Shown here: one piece after another, positions 48,136 to 57,173 of the stretch
Layout: each line of letters begins with the position of its first letter
Numbering within the stretch: the first letter of the stretch is position 1
NCBI RefSeq assembly: GCF_000969825.1
Contig: NZ_KQ033919.1
Location: 176,030-240,029 of the forward strand
DNA from: Parabacteroides gordonii MS-1 = DSM 23371
Lineage (GTDB): Bacteria > Bacteroidota > Bacteroidia > Bacteroidales > Tannerellaceae
Reading direction: 5' to 3'
DNA length: 64,000 bases
The notes under the pieces: generated by a model
What the model was told of the DNA's origin: nothing
The model's database searches: none
Seen by the model: only the letters and a program-made list of their open reading frames with translations
Program-made: the position numbers and the translations under genes

Positions 48136-48273
48136 GATATATATTAATTTATTTTATTTCGTAAAGTGTTTATTTGTTGACGATCGGATTTAATTGATCA
48201 CCGGAATGATATATTGCTATCAAATACCGTGCCAGAATTAATCCCATCTGATATATGCGACCGGTCAGAGGTC

Positions 48274-49875
48274 TCATCTTTTGATTGTCAACTCCCAAAG
48301 TGGTAGATTTTGGGATGCATTCGGTGGCCGTATCCTCAGCACATGGGTTACCGTAGGGGCTACCTCTGTGGCTTTCACTTCACGGTAGATATGTTCCGGT
48401 TTGAGACCGTTACCCATAAATACCAATGGGGTAATTACTGCATTATTACGAATTATTTTTACTTTTTCTTTCGGATTGTCGTTGTTGATGATCCAGCCGG
48501 GTTGCAGCTCGATGATCAGGTCGCCACGTTTCAGGTGATGGGTTCCCTGACGGAACTTGACTGTACCTTCGTTCCATTCGCCGGCAAGCAGGGCGTGGTC
48601 GGTAGTGACATGCTGTACACCGCTGAATTCCATCAGGAAGGCAGCCGCTTTATCCTGTATGGTTACCAGATCGAGCTTTGCATCTTCGATAGCCTTGCGG
48701 TTCAGGTATATCTGGTTGTTATAGAAACCTTTTACCCAACTGCTTTGCTGCCCGTACATGGCCATCAGGTACATGTTTAACAAGGCTACGCAACGTTTCG
48801 GATGGAATTCGCCGCCGTTGATAAGTAATCCGTCGGCATATTCTTCCTCGCTCGTGTAATATCCGGAACCGGTAAATACGACCAGTGTGTTTGCCAAGCC
48901 GATCTTTTTGTCGATGGCATCGAGCAGTTGCTCCAGGTCTTTATCCAGCTGATAATAAGTGTCCTGGATCTCGCGGGTATAGTCCTTGCTCATTGTCCCC
49001 TTATAATTACCGGCATAATAGGTAACTGACAGCATGTCCGGACAACTTCGTGTACCGAATGCGCCATATTCAAGGAACTGCAGGGCTAACCTGTTTATCT
49101 CTTTATTAATGAAAGGCGTCGTTTTCAGCTTCGGAAAACAATCGTTTGTCTTTTCATTAAAGGTATATTTGAAAGGAATTTCGTCCAGTACATAGGGGAA
49201 AGCGTTATACTTCTCCAAGGGGAGGGAAGGAGTCCACACCATCTTGTCCAGACGTGCCGACAGCGATTCTACTCCGTTGTTATAACGGTCAACATACCAG
49301 GGTATACCTTTATAATAGGTTGTTGTTGCCCATTTTCCGTTTACATCGTCCATCCAGAAAGCACCGTTCGCCGCATGTCCGGCCGAAAGAATCGCACTTT
49401 CCGCATCGGGGGCGATGGCATAAACGTCGCTTCTTCCTTTGGAAGCTATTTTCAGTTCGTCTCCGATCGTGGAGCTGAATAACTTTTTAGGAGAATAATT
49501 CTCACGTGTATAGTTACCGAGATATTCTGCATCATACAGGATGGAAACTTCCTTGTCCTTGTCAAAATCGTAGTATTTACCGCCGCTGACGCCATTGAAG
49601 CAGGGATTGCTTCCGGTAAACAAGGTGGCAAAGGCACTGGCCTGGTCGATGTTGGAAAATTCGAATTTGATGTTGTTATACACCAATCCTTCGTTCATCA
49701 ACCGCTTGAAGCCGCGTTCGCCGAATGTGTTGTAAAAGTATTCCACATAATCGCCCCTTAATTGATCGACGGTAATGCAAACCACTAACTTCGGGGTACG
49801 TTGTTGTGCCTCCAGGTTAGTGACTACCAGGATCGCAATAAGCGACGTTATTATTTTTCTCATTCGATTGTCCAT
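48274..49875 (-). CDS. PafA-like alkaline-phosphatase-superfamily protein, probable pseudoenzyme
   Basis: 533 residues from ATG 49875, 4 bp after the DUF4105 stop; an ATG at 49863 is also possible. Signal peptide MRKIITSLIAILVVTNLEAQ. It aligns along its length with PafA phosphomonoesterases (PKLVVCITVDQLRGDYVEYF; GHAANGAFWMDDVNGKW). From memory of PafA, Asp38 is kept (Asp37). The nucleophile Thr79 aligns with Gln78, Asp305/His309 with Asn290/Thr294 (AGNYKGT), and Asp352-His353 with Ser-Gly (TGSGYY). The C-terminal TTH metal ligand is absent. It therefore probably cannot bind zinc or hydrolyse phosphoesters. It forms a unit with the DUF4105 membrane protein. Possibly a binding or scaffolding protein of the envelope. 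Confidence 0.8.
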   Translation of the reverse strand: MDNRMRKIITSLIAILVVTNLEAQQRTPKLVVCITVDQLRGDYVEYFYNTFGERGFKRLMNEGLVYNNIKFEFSNIDQASAFATLFTGSNPCFNGVSGGKYYDFDKDKEVSILYDAEYLGNYTRENYSPKKLFSSTIGDELKIASKGRSDVYAIAPDAESAILSAGHAANGAFWMDDVNGKWATTTYYKGIPWYVDRYNNGVESLSARLDKMVWTPSLPLEKYNAFPYVLDEIPFKYTFNEKTNDCFPKLKTTPFINKEINRLALQFLEYGAFGTRSCPDMLSVTYYAGNYKGTMSKDYTREIQDTYYQLDKDLEQLLDAIDKKIGLANTLVVFTGSGYYTSEEEYADGLLINGGEFHPKRCVALLNMYLMAMYGQQSSWVKGFYNNQIYLNRKAIEDAKLDLVTIQDKAAAFLMEFSGVQHVTTDHALLAGEWNEGTVKFRQGTHHLKRGDLIIELQPGWIINNDNPKEKVKIIRNNAVITPLVFMGNGLKPEHIYREVKATEVAPTVTHVLRIRPPNASQNLPLWELTIKR

Positions 49876-49879
49876 ATCT

Positions 49880-51061
49880 TCAAATGTGCATCCGCCCTCT
49901 GTAAACACCGAATCCTGAACGTAGCCAAAGGGTGGCGACAAGCGGAATAAAGGCTATATTTAAGTGTTGTGGGATGAAATACCAACCCGCCAACAGCAGC
50001 GTAAGCGCCGCAAAGTTAATAAAATGATAATAATATGCAGCCTTTCCGTACTTTTTTACTGCAAACAAAATAACAGCTACCAGGTCAAACGGCTGCAACC
50101 ACACGATCGACCAGTTAGGCCAGATGCAGGGATGGGTCGATATAAAGCAAAGGAAGAACAATACCGTACCGGCCACTCCTGCAAGGAGAAAGAGGATACA
50201 ATCCACCAGGCGGAAGTATGTTTTTTTCTTCCATTCCATATAAGTGATCAGTGATACCAGCAGGAAAATAATCATGCTGCATAACATAGGAGTGAACCAT
50301 TCTTTTTCCCCCTGATCATCGTCTGTCAGTTCTTCTGCCAGGCGGGTGGTCGACTTCACCAGCTTTCTTTCCGTTCCGTCTGGGTTGACGATCGTTGCTT
50401 TGTCGAATTCTTCTTTCAGATAGACAGGAAGGAACATCATTTCATGGGGAGTAGCTACGCGGTCTGTCGGACTTCCCAGTGCCAGGTCGCATCCGAAGGT
50501 TAGCCATGAGTTATTGCGCGTACAATAATTAATAAGATCGCGGAACGTTTGCGGTTCCGGCGGATCATTATATTTTATCTTCCCGTCGACCTGTTCTTCC
50601 ACGATGGCGACAGGACGGGTGGCGCAGTTGTCGAAAAAGAAGTTGTAACGGTAAACGCAGTTCTCCGGTTGTACATTAATATATAATGCATTCCAAATCT
50701 TGTTTATCTCATCGGGTGTGAAGTTTAATACCTGTTCGGTCACTTCGCTTCCGCGCATTTGATATTCGATTATATAATGCTGAAAGTTATAGGCGGCGAG
50801 CTTGTAATCGGTTTCCCCTTTCGTAAAGCGGTAGATGAAATTCGGTTTGGAGAAATCGAATATACCATAATTAAATACCAGATCTATTTTATGTAAACTA
50901 TCTTTAACCCGTACGGCTGTATGTCCGTACAGGGTAAAGACTGCTTCATCAGACGGAGCAGCTGTTAATATACTGATCTGAGCTTCGTCGCTTAATTTGA
51001 TCTGCGCCTTTGCCGGAACCAGCAAAAGGAGCAAAAAAAGCAGAAGCAGGTACTTCTTCAT
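49880..51061 (-). CDS. DUF4105 membrane protein
   Basis: 393 residues. Signal peptide MKKYLLLLFLLLLLVPAKAQ. The periplasmic DUF4105 domain covers ~20-235, with FTLYGHTAVRVKD and YNFFFDNCATRPVAIVEEQV; the conserved His and Cys of these motifs recall papain-like NlpC-type or LRAT-like folds, but a catalytic role is unproven. Four to five membrane helices follow (~258-385). Fusion of a periplasmic domain to a helical bundle is usual for the Bacteroidales family. The promoter lies 21 bp upstream, and the PafA-like gene starts 4 bp after it. Confidence 0.85.
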   Translation of the reverse strand: MKKYLLLLFLLLLLVPAKAQIKLSDEAQISILTAAPSDEAVFTLYGHTAVRVKDSLHKIDLVFNYGIFDFSKPNFIYRFTKGETDYKLAAYNFQHYIIEYQMRGSEVTEQVLNFTPDEINKIWNALYINVQPENCVYRYNFFFDNCATRPVAIVEEQVDGKIKYNDPPEPQTFRDLINYCTRNNSWLTFGCDLALGSPTDRVATPHEMMFLPVYLKEEFDKATIVNPDGTERKLVKSTTRLAEELTDDDQGEKEWFTPMLCSMIIFLLVSLITYMEWKKKTYFRLVDCILFLLAGVAGTVLFFLCFISTHPCIWPNWSIVWLQPFDLVAVILFAVKKYGKAAYYYHFINFAALTLLLAGWYFIPQHLNIAFIPLVATLWLRSGFGVYRGRMHI

Positions 51062-51081
51062 ACGATAATTGTTTTACCGCA

Positions 51082-51089
51082 CAAAGGTA
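51082..51089 (-). promoter_or_regulatory. -7 box (TACCTTTG) of the DUF4105/PafA-like unit
   Basis: Perfect TAnnTTTG on the minus strand, 20 bp before the start at 51061. It fits into the 31 bp that separate this unit from the YeaQ-type gene upstream. Confidence 0.65.
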
Positions 51090-51092
51090 GAG

Positions 51093-51332
51093 CTATTTTT
51101 TGAATAGTGAAACGATCCATAATAAAACGATAGCACCGATGGTAGACATAACCAGACTTCCGATCACTCCGTTTACGCTCAGTCCCAGCAAACCGAATAG
51201 CCATCCACCCAGTACACCGCCGATTATACCGACAATCAGATTGACGATCAACCCGAATCCACTCCCTTTCAAAATCTTTCCTGCCAGAAAACCGGCCAGG
51301 ATCCCAATAACGATTGAACCAATAATTCCCAT
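51093..51332 (-). CDS. GlsB/YeaQ/YmgE family small membrane protein
   Basis: 79 residues with three hydrophobic Gly-rich helices: MGIIGSIVIGILAGFLAG, GLIVNLIVGIIGGVLGGWLF and GVIGSLVMSTIGAIVLLWIV. The G-x-x-A/G-G pattern and the length are those of the transglycosylase-associated/YeaQ family, linked to general stress in other bacteria. It is an inner membrane protein of unknown biochemical role. The long upstream gap contains the 11-bp palindrome array. Confidence 0.9.
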   Translation of the reverse strand: MGIIGSIVIGILAGFLAGKILKGSGFGLIVNLIVGIIGGVLGGWLFGLLGLSVNGVIGSLVMSTIGAIVLLWIVSLFKK

Positions 51333-51462
51333 AATCTCTTATTCTTTAGTTTGTAGATAGAACAAACGGATACGGGCTTTTGTTTGTCCGGCCTCGCTTT
51401 TAATTAGAACTATCCGGCTCTTAAATTCAACCAGCCCTGATGTAAAGTTGCCAACCCCCGGG

Positions 51463-51542
51463 ATATTCTTTGTCCGACGGGTGTCAGACAGCTGTCTGAC
51501 AAAGGTGGGACAGTTGTTCGACCCTTGTCGGACAAAGAATAT
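51463..51542. repeat. six 11-bp GTCNGAC palindromic units inside a 16-bp inverted repeat
   Basis: Units start at 51472, 51483, 51494, 51505, 51516 and 51527, exactly 11 bp apart: GTCCGAC, GTCAGAC, GTCTGAC, GTGGGAC, GTTCGAC and GTCGGAC, each followed by four variable bases. The array is bounded by ATATTCTTTGTCCGAC (51463-51478) and its exact reverse complement (51527-51542). Units two and three form a perfect 20-bp palindrome at 51482-51501. The array lies in the 423-bp gap between the YeaQ-type gene and coaX, which otherwise has no gene or clear site except a weak promoter-like TTTCTTTG at 51731. Confidence 0.85.
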
Positions 51543-51755
51543 GTCAAGGGGGAATATCATTCTCTGCCAGATAATTCAATTTTTCCGGGCAGGTAGTTGT
51601 AATTGGAAGCCGGGAAAGGAGTTGGACAACAGTAGAATTAGCAGCTGTCGCTTTCATTGATAAAGGAAAAGTTTCAAAGAAATTTAGCAGGTTATCCCTT
51701 GGTTATGCGTGATATCTCGTCAATTTTGTTTTTCTTTGCGGAAAATTTCAGTCAC

Positions 51756-52484
51756 GTGAATTTAATAATAGAACAAGGAAACACCTCTTCAAAAGTTGCG
51801 GTATACGATAAGAAGCATATGGTAGCCTCTTTCGTATACAAGAAATTCGATGTTGATGAATTGGAGTCTCTCTTTGGGAAATACGATTTTAAACATGGAA
51901 TATTGTCGACTGTGATAGGCAAAAACGAAGTGCTGAATGATTACCTTCGGGGTAAACTTCGGCGCTTTATCTTTTTGGATGAAACTGTAAAGTTGCCTAT
52001 TTCGGTTCAATATGAAACGCCCGAAACATTAGGGAAAGACCGGCTGGCGGCGGCTGTCGGTGCGAATTACCTGGAACCGGGAAAAGACCTGCTGGTCATT
52101 GACGCTGGCACAGCAATTACTTACGAATTGATCGAAGCATCGGGTACTTTCCTCGGGGGAAATATTTCTCCGGGTATGACTACGCGTTTCAAGGCTTTGA
52201 ACTTTTATACAAAAAAACTACCTTTGGTGGCGGAAGAGGAGATAATACCTCTGATAGGCACCAGTACTGAGAGTGCTATTCAGGCAGGAGTAGTAAATGG
52301 AATTGTTTACGAGATGGATGGATATATCGAAATGTTACGGATAAAATATCCTAACCTTTTGGTTTTTTTAACAGGCGGTCATTCGTTTTATTTTGAAAGA
52401 CGGCTAAAAAACTCCATCTTTGCAGACATTAATTTAGTGTTGACAGGATTAAACAGAATCTTAGAGTATAATGTTGAAGATTAA
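51756..52484 (+). CDS. coaX: type III pantothenate kinase
   Basis: 242 residues from GTG 51756, giving MNLIIEQGNTSSKVAVYD, the usual Bacteroidales N-terminus; the open frame extends 33 codons upstream but that part is not conserved type III sequence. Motifs: EQGNTSSK (phosphate-binding, normally D-x-G-N-T), DRLAAAVGA, LLVIDAGTAITYELI, GTFLGGNISPGMTTRFKAL and FLTGGHS. It makes 4'-phosphopantothenate, the first step to coenzyme A. It overlaps the next gene by 14 bp, tying it to the envelope gene run downstream. Confidence 0.93.
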   Translation: MNLIIEQGNTSSKVAVYDKKHMVASFVYKKFDVDELESLFGKYDFKHGILSTVIGKNEVLNDYLRGKLRRFIFLDETVKLPISVQYETPETLGKDRLAAAVGANYLEPGKDLLVIDAGTAITYELIEASGTFLGGNISPGMTTRFKALNFYTKKLPLVAEEEIIPLIGTSTESAIQAGVVNGIVYEMDGYIEMLRIKYPNLLVFLTGGHSFYFERRLKNSIFADINLVLTGLNRILEYNVED

Positions 52485-53751
52485 TAAGCTACTAATAGCA
52501 AGCATTCTTATATTTACACAGTTGTCGCTAGCGGCACAAAATAACACTAACTCGCCCTATACCCGTTTTGGGTATGGTGAATTAGCTGATCGTTCATTCG
52601 GAGCCGGACGGGCAATGGGTGGTGTTGGTTTCGGACTGAGATCGTCGAGCCAGATAAACCCCATGAACCCTGCGTCTTACAGCTGTATGGATTCGTTGAC
52701 ATTTCTTTTTGATTTCGGAGCATCCGGCCAGCTTTCGTGGTTTGATGACGGGATCAATAAGCAAAATAATGTAAATGGTAATGTTGAATATATCGCTTTA
52801 CAGTTCCCTATTCATAAGCGTATTGCCATGAGTGTCGGGCTTTTACCTTATTCTTATGTAGGATATAGCTTTGGTGCTTTGAGGACAAATGATGAAGGAA
52901 CTTATATAGAATCATATAATGGTTCAGGCGGATTAAACGATTTGTATTTAGGATTGTCTATAGATATATGGAAGAAGCGTCTTGCTGTCGGAGCAAATGT
53001 CGGATATCTTTTTGGTACAACTAAGCACGAACAGGCTAATTCGTTTGTAAACAGTTCCGGTTTTAATTCTGTTCGGGCTCAGAGTCTGGAAGTCAGAGAT
53101 ATTAAGTTGGATTTCGGTGTTCAGTACACTCATCCGATTAGTAAAACTGAAAATGTTACATTGGGTTTGGTCTTTTCTCCGAAAAACCGTTTGAACGCTA
53201 CATATATTAATATGGCTTATAAGACGAATAGTTCAGGTTCTGCGGAAGTGGTTGCTTCCGATACTACGAAGAGTAAGGCTTTTGATATCCCGAACTCAAT
53301 CGGATTTGGTGCATCATACGTGAAAAATAATAAAATGACATTGGCAGCGGATGTACTGTACGAAGCATGGGATAATGCGAATTATGATGATTCGAAAGAC
53401 AATTTCAAAAACCGTGTCAGGGTTGCTGCCGGGGGTGAGTTCATTCCGAATTATCAGAATCGTAATTTTTTCAATCGGGTAAGATATCGCGTCGGAGCTC
53501 ATTATAGTAACTCTTATTTGATGATTAATAACACAGATGACGTCGCTTATAAAGGTAATGGATATAACGAATATGGAGTGAGTTTCGGTATGGGGTTGCC
53601 GTTGATTGATAACCGTTCTTTGGTAAATGTATCTTTTGAATATACAAAGATTAAGCCCGGAGGTGTGAACATGATTGATGAACAGTATTTCCGTTTTACT
53701 GTTAACTACACATTCAACGAAATGTGGTTCTGGAAGAAAAAAGTGGATTAA
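52471..53751 (+). CDS. outer-membrane beta-barrel protein (FadL/OmpP1-like)
   Basis: 426 residues. Signal peptide MLKINKLLIASILIFTQLSLAAQ. The mature start NNTNSPYTRFGYGELADRSFGAGRAMGGVGFG and then INPMNPASYSCMDS is the conserved N-terminal hatch-like section seen in Bacteroidetes FadL-type proteins. The remainder is alternating barrel strands. The C-terminus FRFTVNYTFNEMWFWKKKVD is close to an outer-membrane sorting strand. The start overlaps the end of coaX by 14 bp. The transported substrate is unknown; a hydrophobic compound is possible by family. Confidence 0.8.
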   Translation: MLKINKLLIASILIFTQLSLAAQNNTNSPYTRFGYGELADRSFGAGRAMGGVGFGLRSSSQINPMNPASYSCMDSLTFLFDFGASGQLSWFDDGINKQNNVNGNVEYIALQFPIHKRIAMSVGLLPYSYVGYSFGALRTNDEGTYIESYNGSGGLNDLYLGLSIDIWKKRLAVGANVGYLFGTTKHEQANSFVNSSGFNSVRAQSLEVRDIKLDFGVQYTHPISKTENVTLGLVFSPKNRLNATYINMAYKTNSSGSAEVVASDTTKSKAFDIPNSIGFGASYVKNNKMTLAADVLYEAWDNANYDDSKDNFKNRVRVAAGGEFIPNYQNRNFFNRVRYRVGAHYSNSYLMINNTDDVAYKGNGYNEYGVSFGMGLPLIDNRSLVNVSFEYTKIKPGGVNMIDEQYFRFTVNYTFNEMWFWKKKVD

Positions 53752-53782
53752 TTTAAATTGCTAACTTAAATTAAAAACAGAT

Positions 53783-55147
53783 ATGAAAATAAAGGTATTA
53801 TTGATTACCGCTGCATGTTCCTTAGGAGCATTTGGCGCTTATGCACAGAAAGGAGTAGATAATGGTACGCAATTCGGATCAGGTGAAGACAGTATCCGTT
53901 GTATTACCAATATCAGCTTGTTCGTTCCTTATGCGAAAGCAGGAAACTTTAAGGATGCATATGATTTTTGGAAGATTGTGTATGATGAATGTCCTGCTGC
54001 AACAAAGGATATCTATCTGCATGGTGTAAAGATCATGGCGTGGAAGATTGCCAATGAAAAGGATCCGGCAAAGAAAGCTGCTCTGGTAGATGACTTGATG
54101 GCTGTATACGACAAGCGTGTGAAATATTTCGGCGACGACAGACGTTATGGTAAAGACTGGATCGTTTCACGTAAGGCTCAGGATTATATTGCCCAGATGG
54201 GTGAAAAGGCTGATTATAAGAAACTGTATACATGGTTGGGCGATATCATCAATGAATATGGTGATAAAACTGAAGCATTAGGTGTTTCTTTATATATGTT
54301 CGCTTCTTACCAGATGATGGCAGACGATCCTAATCATAAAGGACAGTATGTAGAGGATTATCTGAAAGCTTCTAAAATTCTTGATAGCCAGTTGCAGGCT
54401 GCACAGGCTGCAAATAACGAAAAAGAAGTAAACAACCTGACTACATTCAAAACAAGTGTAAACGGTGCGTTTGCTAACAGTGGTGCTGCCGACTGCGAAA
54501 CTCTGCAGAATCTGTATGCTCCTAAAGTGGAAGAAAGCAAAAGCGATCTGGCTGCTTTGAAAGAAATCGTTACTTTGCTGAGACGTGTTCGTTGTCAGGA
54601 AATCGACGCATTCTTTGCTGCTGCAGGTTATGCTTATCAGTTGGAACCGAGTGCTGACGCAGCTATCGGTATTGCAAAACAAGCTGTGAAGAACAAAGAT
54701 TACGATAAAGCTATCAAATATTTCGAAGAAGCTGCCAACATGGAAACAGACCCTGCTTCAAAAGCAGAAGACTTTTACATGATCGCTTTGCTTAACTTCG
54801 ACCAGAAGAGCTATTCAAAAGCAAGAGAATATGCTTTGAAAGCTGCATCAGCCAACGCAAGCTACGGGCAGCCTTACATCCTGATCGGACAGATGTATGC
54901 AGCAACAGTTAAGTCTGTATTCCCGAATGACGGTGTATTGGCAAGAGCCGCTTACAATGCAGCTATCGATAAGTTTGAAAAAGCAAAACAAGTGGACGAA
55001 AGCTGTATAGATGAAGCAAATAAATTGATCGGTACCTATCGTGCTCATTTACCTTCAACAGAAGAAATATTTATGCACCCCGATTTGGAAAAGGGTAAAA
55101 CATTTACTGTTGGTGGTTGGATCGGCGAGTCAACAAGAATCAGATAA
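53783..55147 (+). CDS. exported tetratricopeptide-repeat protein
   Basis: 454 residues. Signal peptide MKIKVLLITAACSLGAFGAYAQ. Helical repeats run through the protein. Clear TPRs lie near residues 45-75 (YAKAGNFKDAYDFWKIVYDECP) and 290-400 (AVKNKDYDKAIKYFEEAANM; FDQKSYSKAREYALKAASAN). The C-terminus FTVGGWIGESTRIR is conserved-looking and short. It sits between an outer-membrane barrel and lptC, 2 bp from the latter, so it likely works in outer-membrane biogenesis (inference from position). Confidence 0.85.
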   Translation: MKIKVLLITAACSLGAFGAYAQKGVDNGTQFGSGEDSIRCITNISLFVPYAKAGNFKDAYDFWKIVYDECPAATKDIYLHGVKIMAWKIANEKDPAKKAALVDDLMAVYDKRVKYFGDDRRYGKDWIVSRKAQDYIAQMGEKADYKKLYTWLGDIINEYGDKTEALGVSLYMFASYQMMADDPNHKGQYVEDYLKASKILDSQLQAAQAANNEKEVNNLTTFKTSVNGAFANSGAADCETLQNLYAPKVEESKSDLAALKEIVTLLRRVRCQEIDAFFAAAGYAYQLEPSADAAIGIAKQAVKNKDYDKAIKYFEEAANMETDPASKAEDFYMIALLNFDQKSYSKAREYALKAASANASYGQPYILIGQMYAATVKSVFPNDGVLARAAYNAAIDKFEKAKQVDESCIDEANKLIGTYRAHLPSTEEIFMHPDLEKGKTFTVGGWIGESTRIR

Positions 55148-55149
55148 TT

Positions 55150-55818
55150 ATGATAGAAACGCGTTTTCTTAGTAAAACGGGAAAATATGGCATAACAACT
55201 ACCTTTGTGGTGGTTGTTATGCTTCTTTTATTTATGGCTTCCTGTCGCAATTCAGATAAAGAAGTCGTAGTGGTGGAGTTTGCACCTGAAACTACCTACA
55301 CAATGAAAACAACGGACATCACTAGCTTGATATCAGACTCCGGTATTACTCGTTATCGGATGAAGGCAAAAGAGTGGTTGATGTTTGGCAAGGCAAAAGA
55401 GCCTTATTCCTATCTTCCTCAAGGTGTTTATGTGGAGAAATTTGATTCTTTGTTCAATGTGGAAACCAGCATAAAAGCCGATACGGCTTATCATTGGGAC
55501 AAGAAAGGTTTGATTAAGTTGATTGGTCATGTGAATATTTTGACTCAGGATAATAAAAAACTGGATACTTCGATCTTGTTTATTGATCAGACCGAAGATC
55601 GGGTTTATACGGATGAATATTTCGAGTTGCAGGAAGAGGAGAAGATCATTACCGGTATTGGTTTTGAATCCAACCTGAATATGACAAAATATAAAATCTT
55701 TAACTCGCAGGGAACTTTCCCTGTCAGCGAATCTGCCCCCGACTCATCCCGGGTAAATACATCTGCAGATACCACCGTAGTGGCTGTCTCAAAAGTAGAC
55801 TCAATAAAAAAGGAGTAG
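55150..55818 (+). CDS. lptC: LPS export protein LptC
   Basis: 222 residues from ATG 55150; an earlier ATG at 55117 overlaps the TPR gene. The hydrophobic start (TTTFVVVVMLLLFMASC) has a lipobox-like end, as in other Bacteroidetes LptC proteins. The LptC beta-jellyroll follows: SDSGITRYRMKAKEWLMFG, YLPQGVYVEKFDSLFNVETS, IKLIGHVNILTQDNKKLDT and ERVYTDEYFELQ-like segments. It passes lipopolysaccharide from LptFGB to LptA in the periplasm. The next gene starts 1 bp after its stop. Confidence 0.9.
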   Translation: MIETRFLSKTGKYGITTTFVVVVMLLLFMASCRNSDKEVVVVEFAPETTYTMKTTDITSLISDSGITRYRMKAKEWLMFGKAKEPYSYLPQGVYVEKFDSLFNVETSIKADTAYHWDKKGLIKLIGHVNILTQDNKKLDTSILFIDQTEDRVYTDEYFELQEEEKIITGIGFESNLNMTKYKIFNSQGTFPVSESAPDSSRVNTSADTTVVAVSKVDSIKKE

Positions 55819-55819
55819 T

Positions 55820-57076
55820 GTGAATGCATTAACGTACATATTAATTTCATTGGCTTTTTCCGCTTTTTTTTCAGGGATGGAGATCGCATTTATCTCCTCA
55901 AATAAGCTTCGGCACGAACTGGATAAAAAGAACAAAACTATTGCCGGTAAAATACTGGATATCTTTTATCGGAATCCGAACCAGTTTATTTCTACAATGC
56001 TGGTCGGTAATAATATCGCATTAGTTGTATACGGTCTGCAAATGGCAATCATACTGGAGCCGTTTATTGCAAAGTTCGTAAACAATGAAGCGCTGATCGT
56101 ACTCGTTCAATCGATCATTTCGACTCTCCTGATCTTGTTTACCGGAGAGTTTATCCCTAAGACGATATTTAAATTGAATCCGAACTTTTCTCTGAATCTG
56201 TTTTCGGTTCCTTTATTCATTATATATATTATTTTATATCCGATATCCAAATTCTCCGCTTTGGTTTCTTATCTGTTTTTGAAGCTGGTTGGGGTTAAAG
56301 ATGTATCGAAGTCTTCCGCACGTACGCTGGGGAAAGTCGATCTGGACTTTTTTATACAACAAAGTATAGATGATGCCCCGTCTAATTCGGATATGGATAC
56401 GGAAGTGAAGATCTTTCAGAATGCGCTCGACTTTTCGAACGTACGTTTGCGTGATTGCATCGTACCGCGCACAGAGATCGTAGCTTGCGATACGACTGTC
56501 AGTATGGAAGAACTTCGTTCTAAATTCATTGAAACCGGTTTGTCGAAGATATTGATATATAACGAAAATATAGATGATATCATCGGTTATATCCATTCTT
56601 CGGAGTTGTTTAAGAACCCGGAGGACTGGACGCAAAATATAAAAACTGTTTCCATTGTTCCGGAAACAATGGCCGCTAATAAGTTGATGAAGATATTGAT
56701 GCAGGAGAAGAAAAGTCTGGCAGTCGTAGTCGATGAATTCGGTGGTACATCCGGTATCGTTACATTGGAGGATCTTGTGGAAGAAATATTCGGAGAGATT
56801 GAAGATGAACATGATATGAAGTCGTATGTCGCCCGGAAAGTATCGGATGACGAGTATCTCGTATCTGGCCGTATGGAGATAGATTCGTTGAATGAGAAGT
56901 TCAATCTGGAGCTGCCGGAATCGGACGACTATGTAACGATAGCCGGCTATATTTTACATTTCTATCAAAAATTTCCTAAATTGAATGAATCAATCGTAAT
57001 AGATAAGTATACTTTCAAAATAATGAAAGTGACAGCGACAAAAATAGAACTTGTGCGAATGAAAGTGGGTGGTTAA
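55820..57076 (+). CDS. CNNM/CBS/CorC-domain membrane protein (hemolysin family)
   Basis: 418 residues, GTG start giving MNALTYILISLAFSAFFSGMEIAFISSNKLR. An N-terminal DUF21/CNNM domain with three to four helices (~1-140) has the S-G-x-E-x-A motif. A CBS pair spans ~195-320 (DFSNVRLRDCIVPRTEIVAC; MLVVVDEFGGTSGIVTLEDL-like). A CorC_HlyC domain spans ~335-415 (YLVSGRMEIDSLNEKFNLEL). The group is linked to magnesium or cobalt export, and in gliding Bacteroidetes includes GldE. It follows lptC by 1 bp. Inner membrane. Confidence 0.88.
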   Translation: MNALTYILISLAFSAFFSGMEIAFISSNKLRHELDKKNKTIAGKILDIFYRNPNQFISTMLVGNNIALVVYGLQMAIILEPFIAKFVNNEALIVLVQSIISTLLILFTGEFIPKTIFKLNPNFSLNLFSVPLFIIYIILYPISKFSALVSYLFLKLVGVKDVSKSSARTLGKVDLDFFIQQSIDDAPSNSDMDTEVKIFQNALDFSNVRLRDCIVPRTEIVACDTTVSMEELRSKFIETGLSKILIYNENIDDIIGYIHSSELFKNPEDWTQNIKTVSIVPETMAANKLMKILMQEKKSLAVVVDEFGGTSGIVTLEDLVEEIFGEIEDEHDMKSYVARKVSDDEYLVSGRMEIDSLNEKFNLELPESDDYVTIAGYILHFYQKFPKLNESIVIDKYTFKIMKVTATKIELVRMKVGG

Positions 57077-57119
57077 TGAAAAAAAATGAAATAAAAGATG
57101 TAACAAATCCTTTTTTTCG

Positions 57120-57127
57120 TATCTTCG
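57120..57127 (+). promoter_or_regulatory. near-consensus -7 box (TATCTTCG) of the PpiD-like gene
   Basis: One mismatch to TAnnTTTG, 46 bp before the start at 57174, in the 97-bp gap after the CNNM gene. Confidence 0.4.
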
Positions 57128-57173
57128 TGCCCTTAAACTGTAAAATATAAACTTTAAAAATAAATAACGATAA

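Noticed and set aside
48136-48273. RNA gene or riboswitch upstream of secA
   Set aside because: The 138-bp gap is AT-rich with no stable hairpin, conserved motif or -7 box that I can support.
51448-51660. Small protein encoded across the 11-bp palindrome array
   Set aside because: The frames on both strands only reflect the repeat period; no start context or protein family fits.
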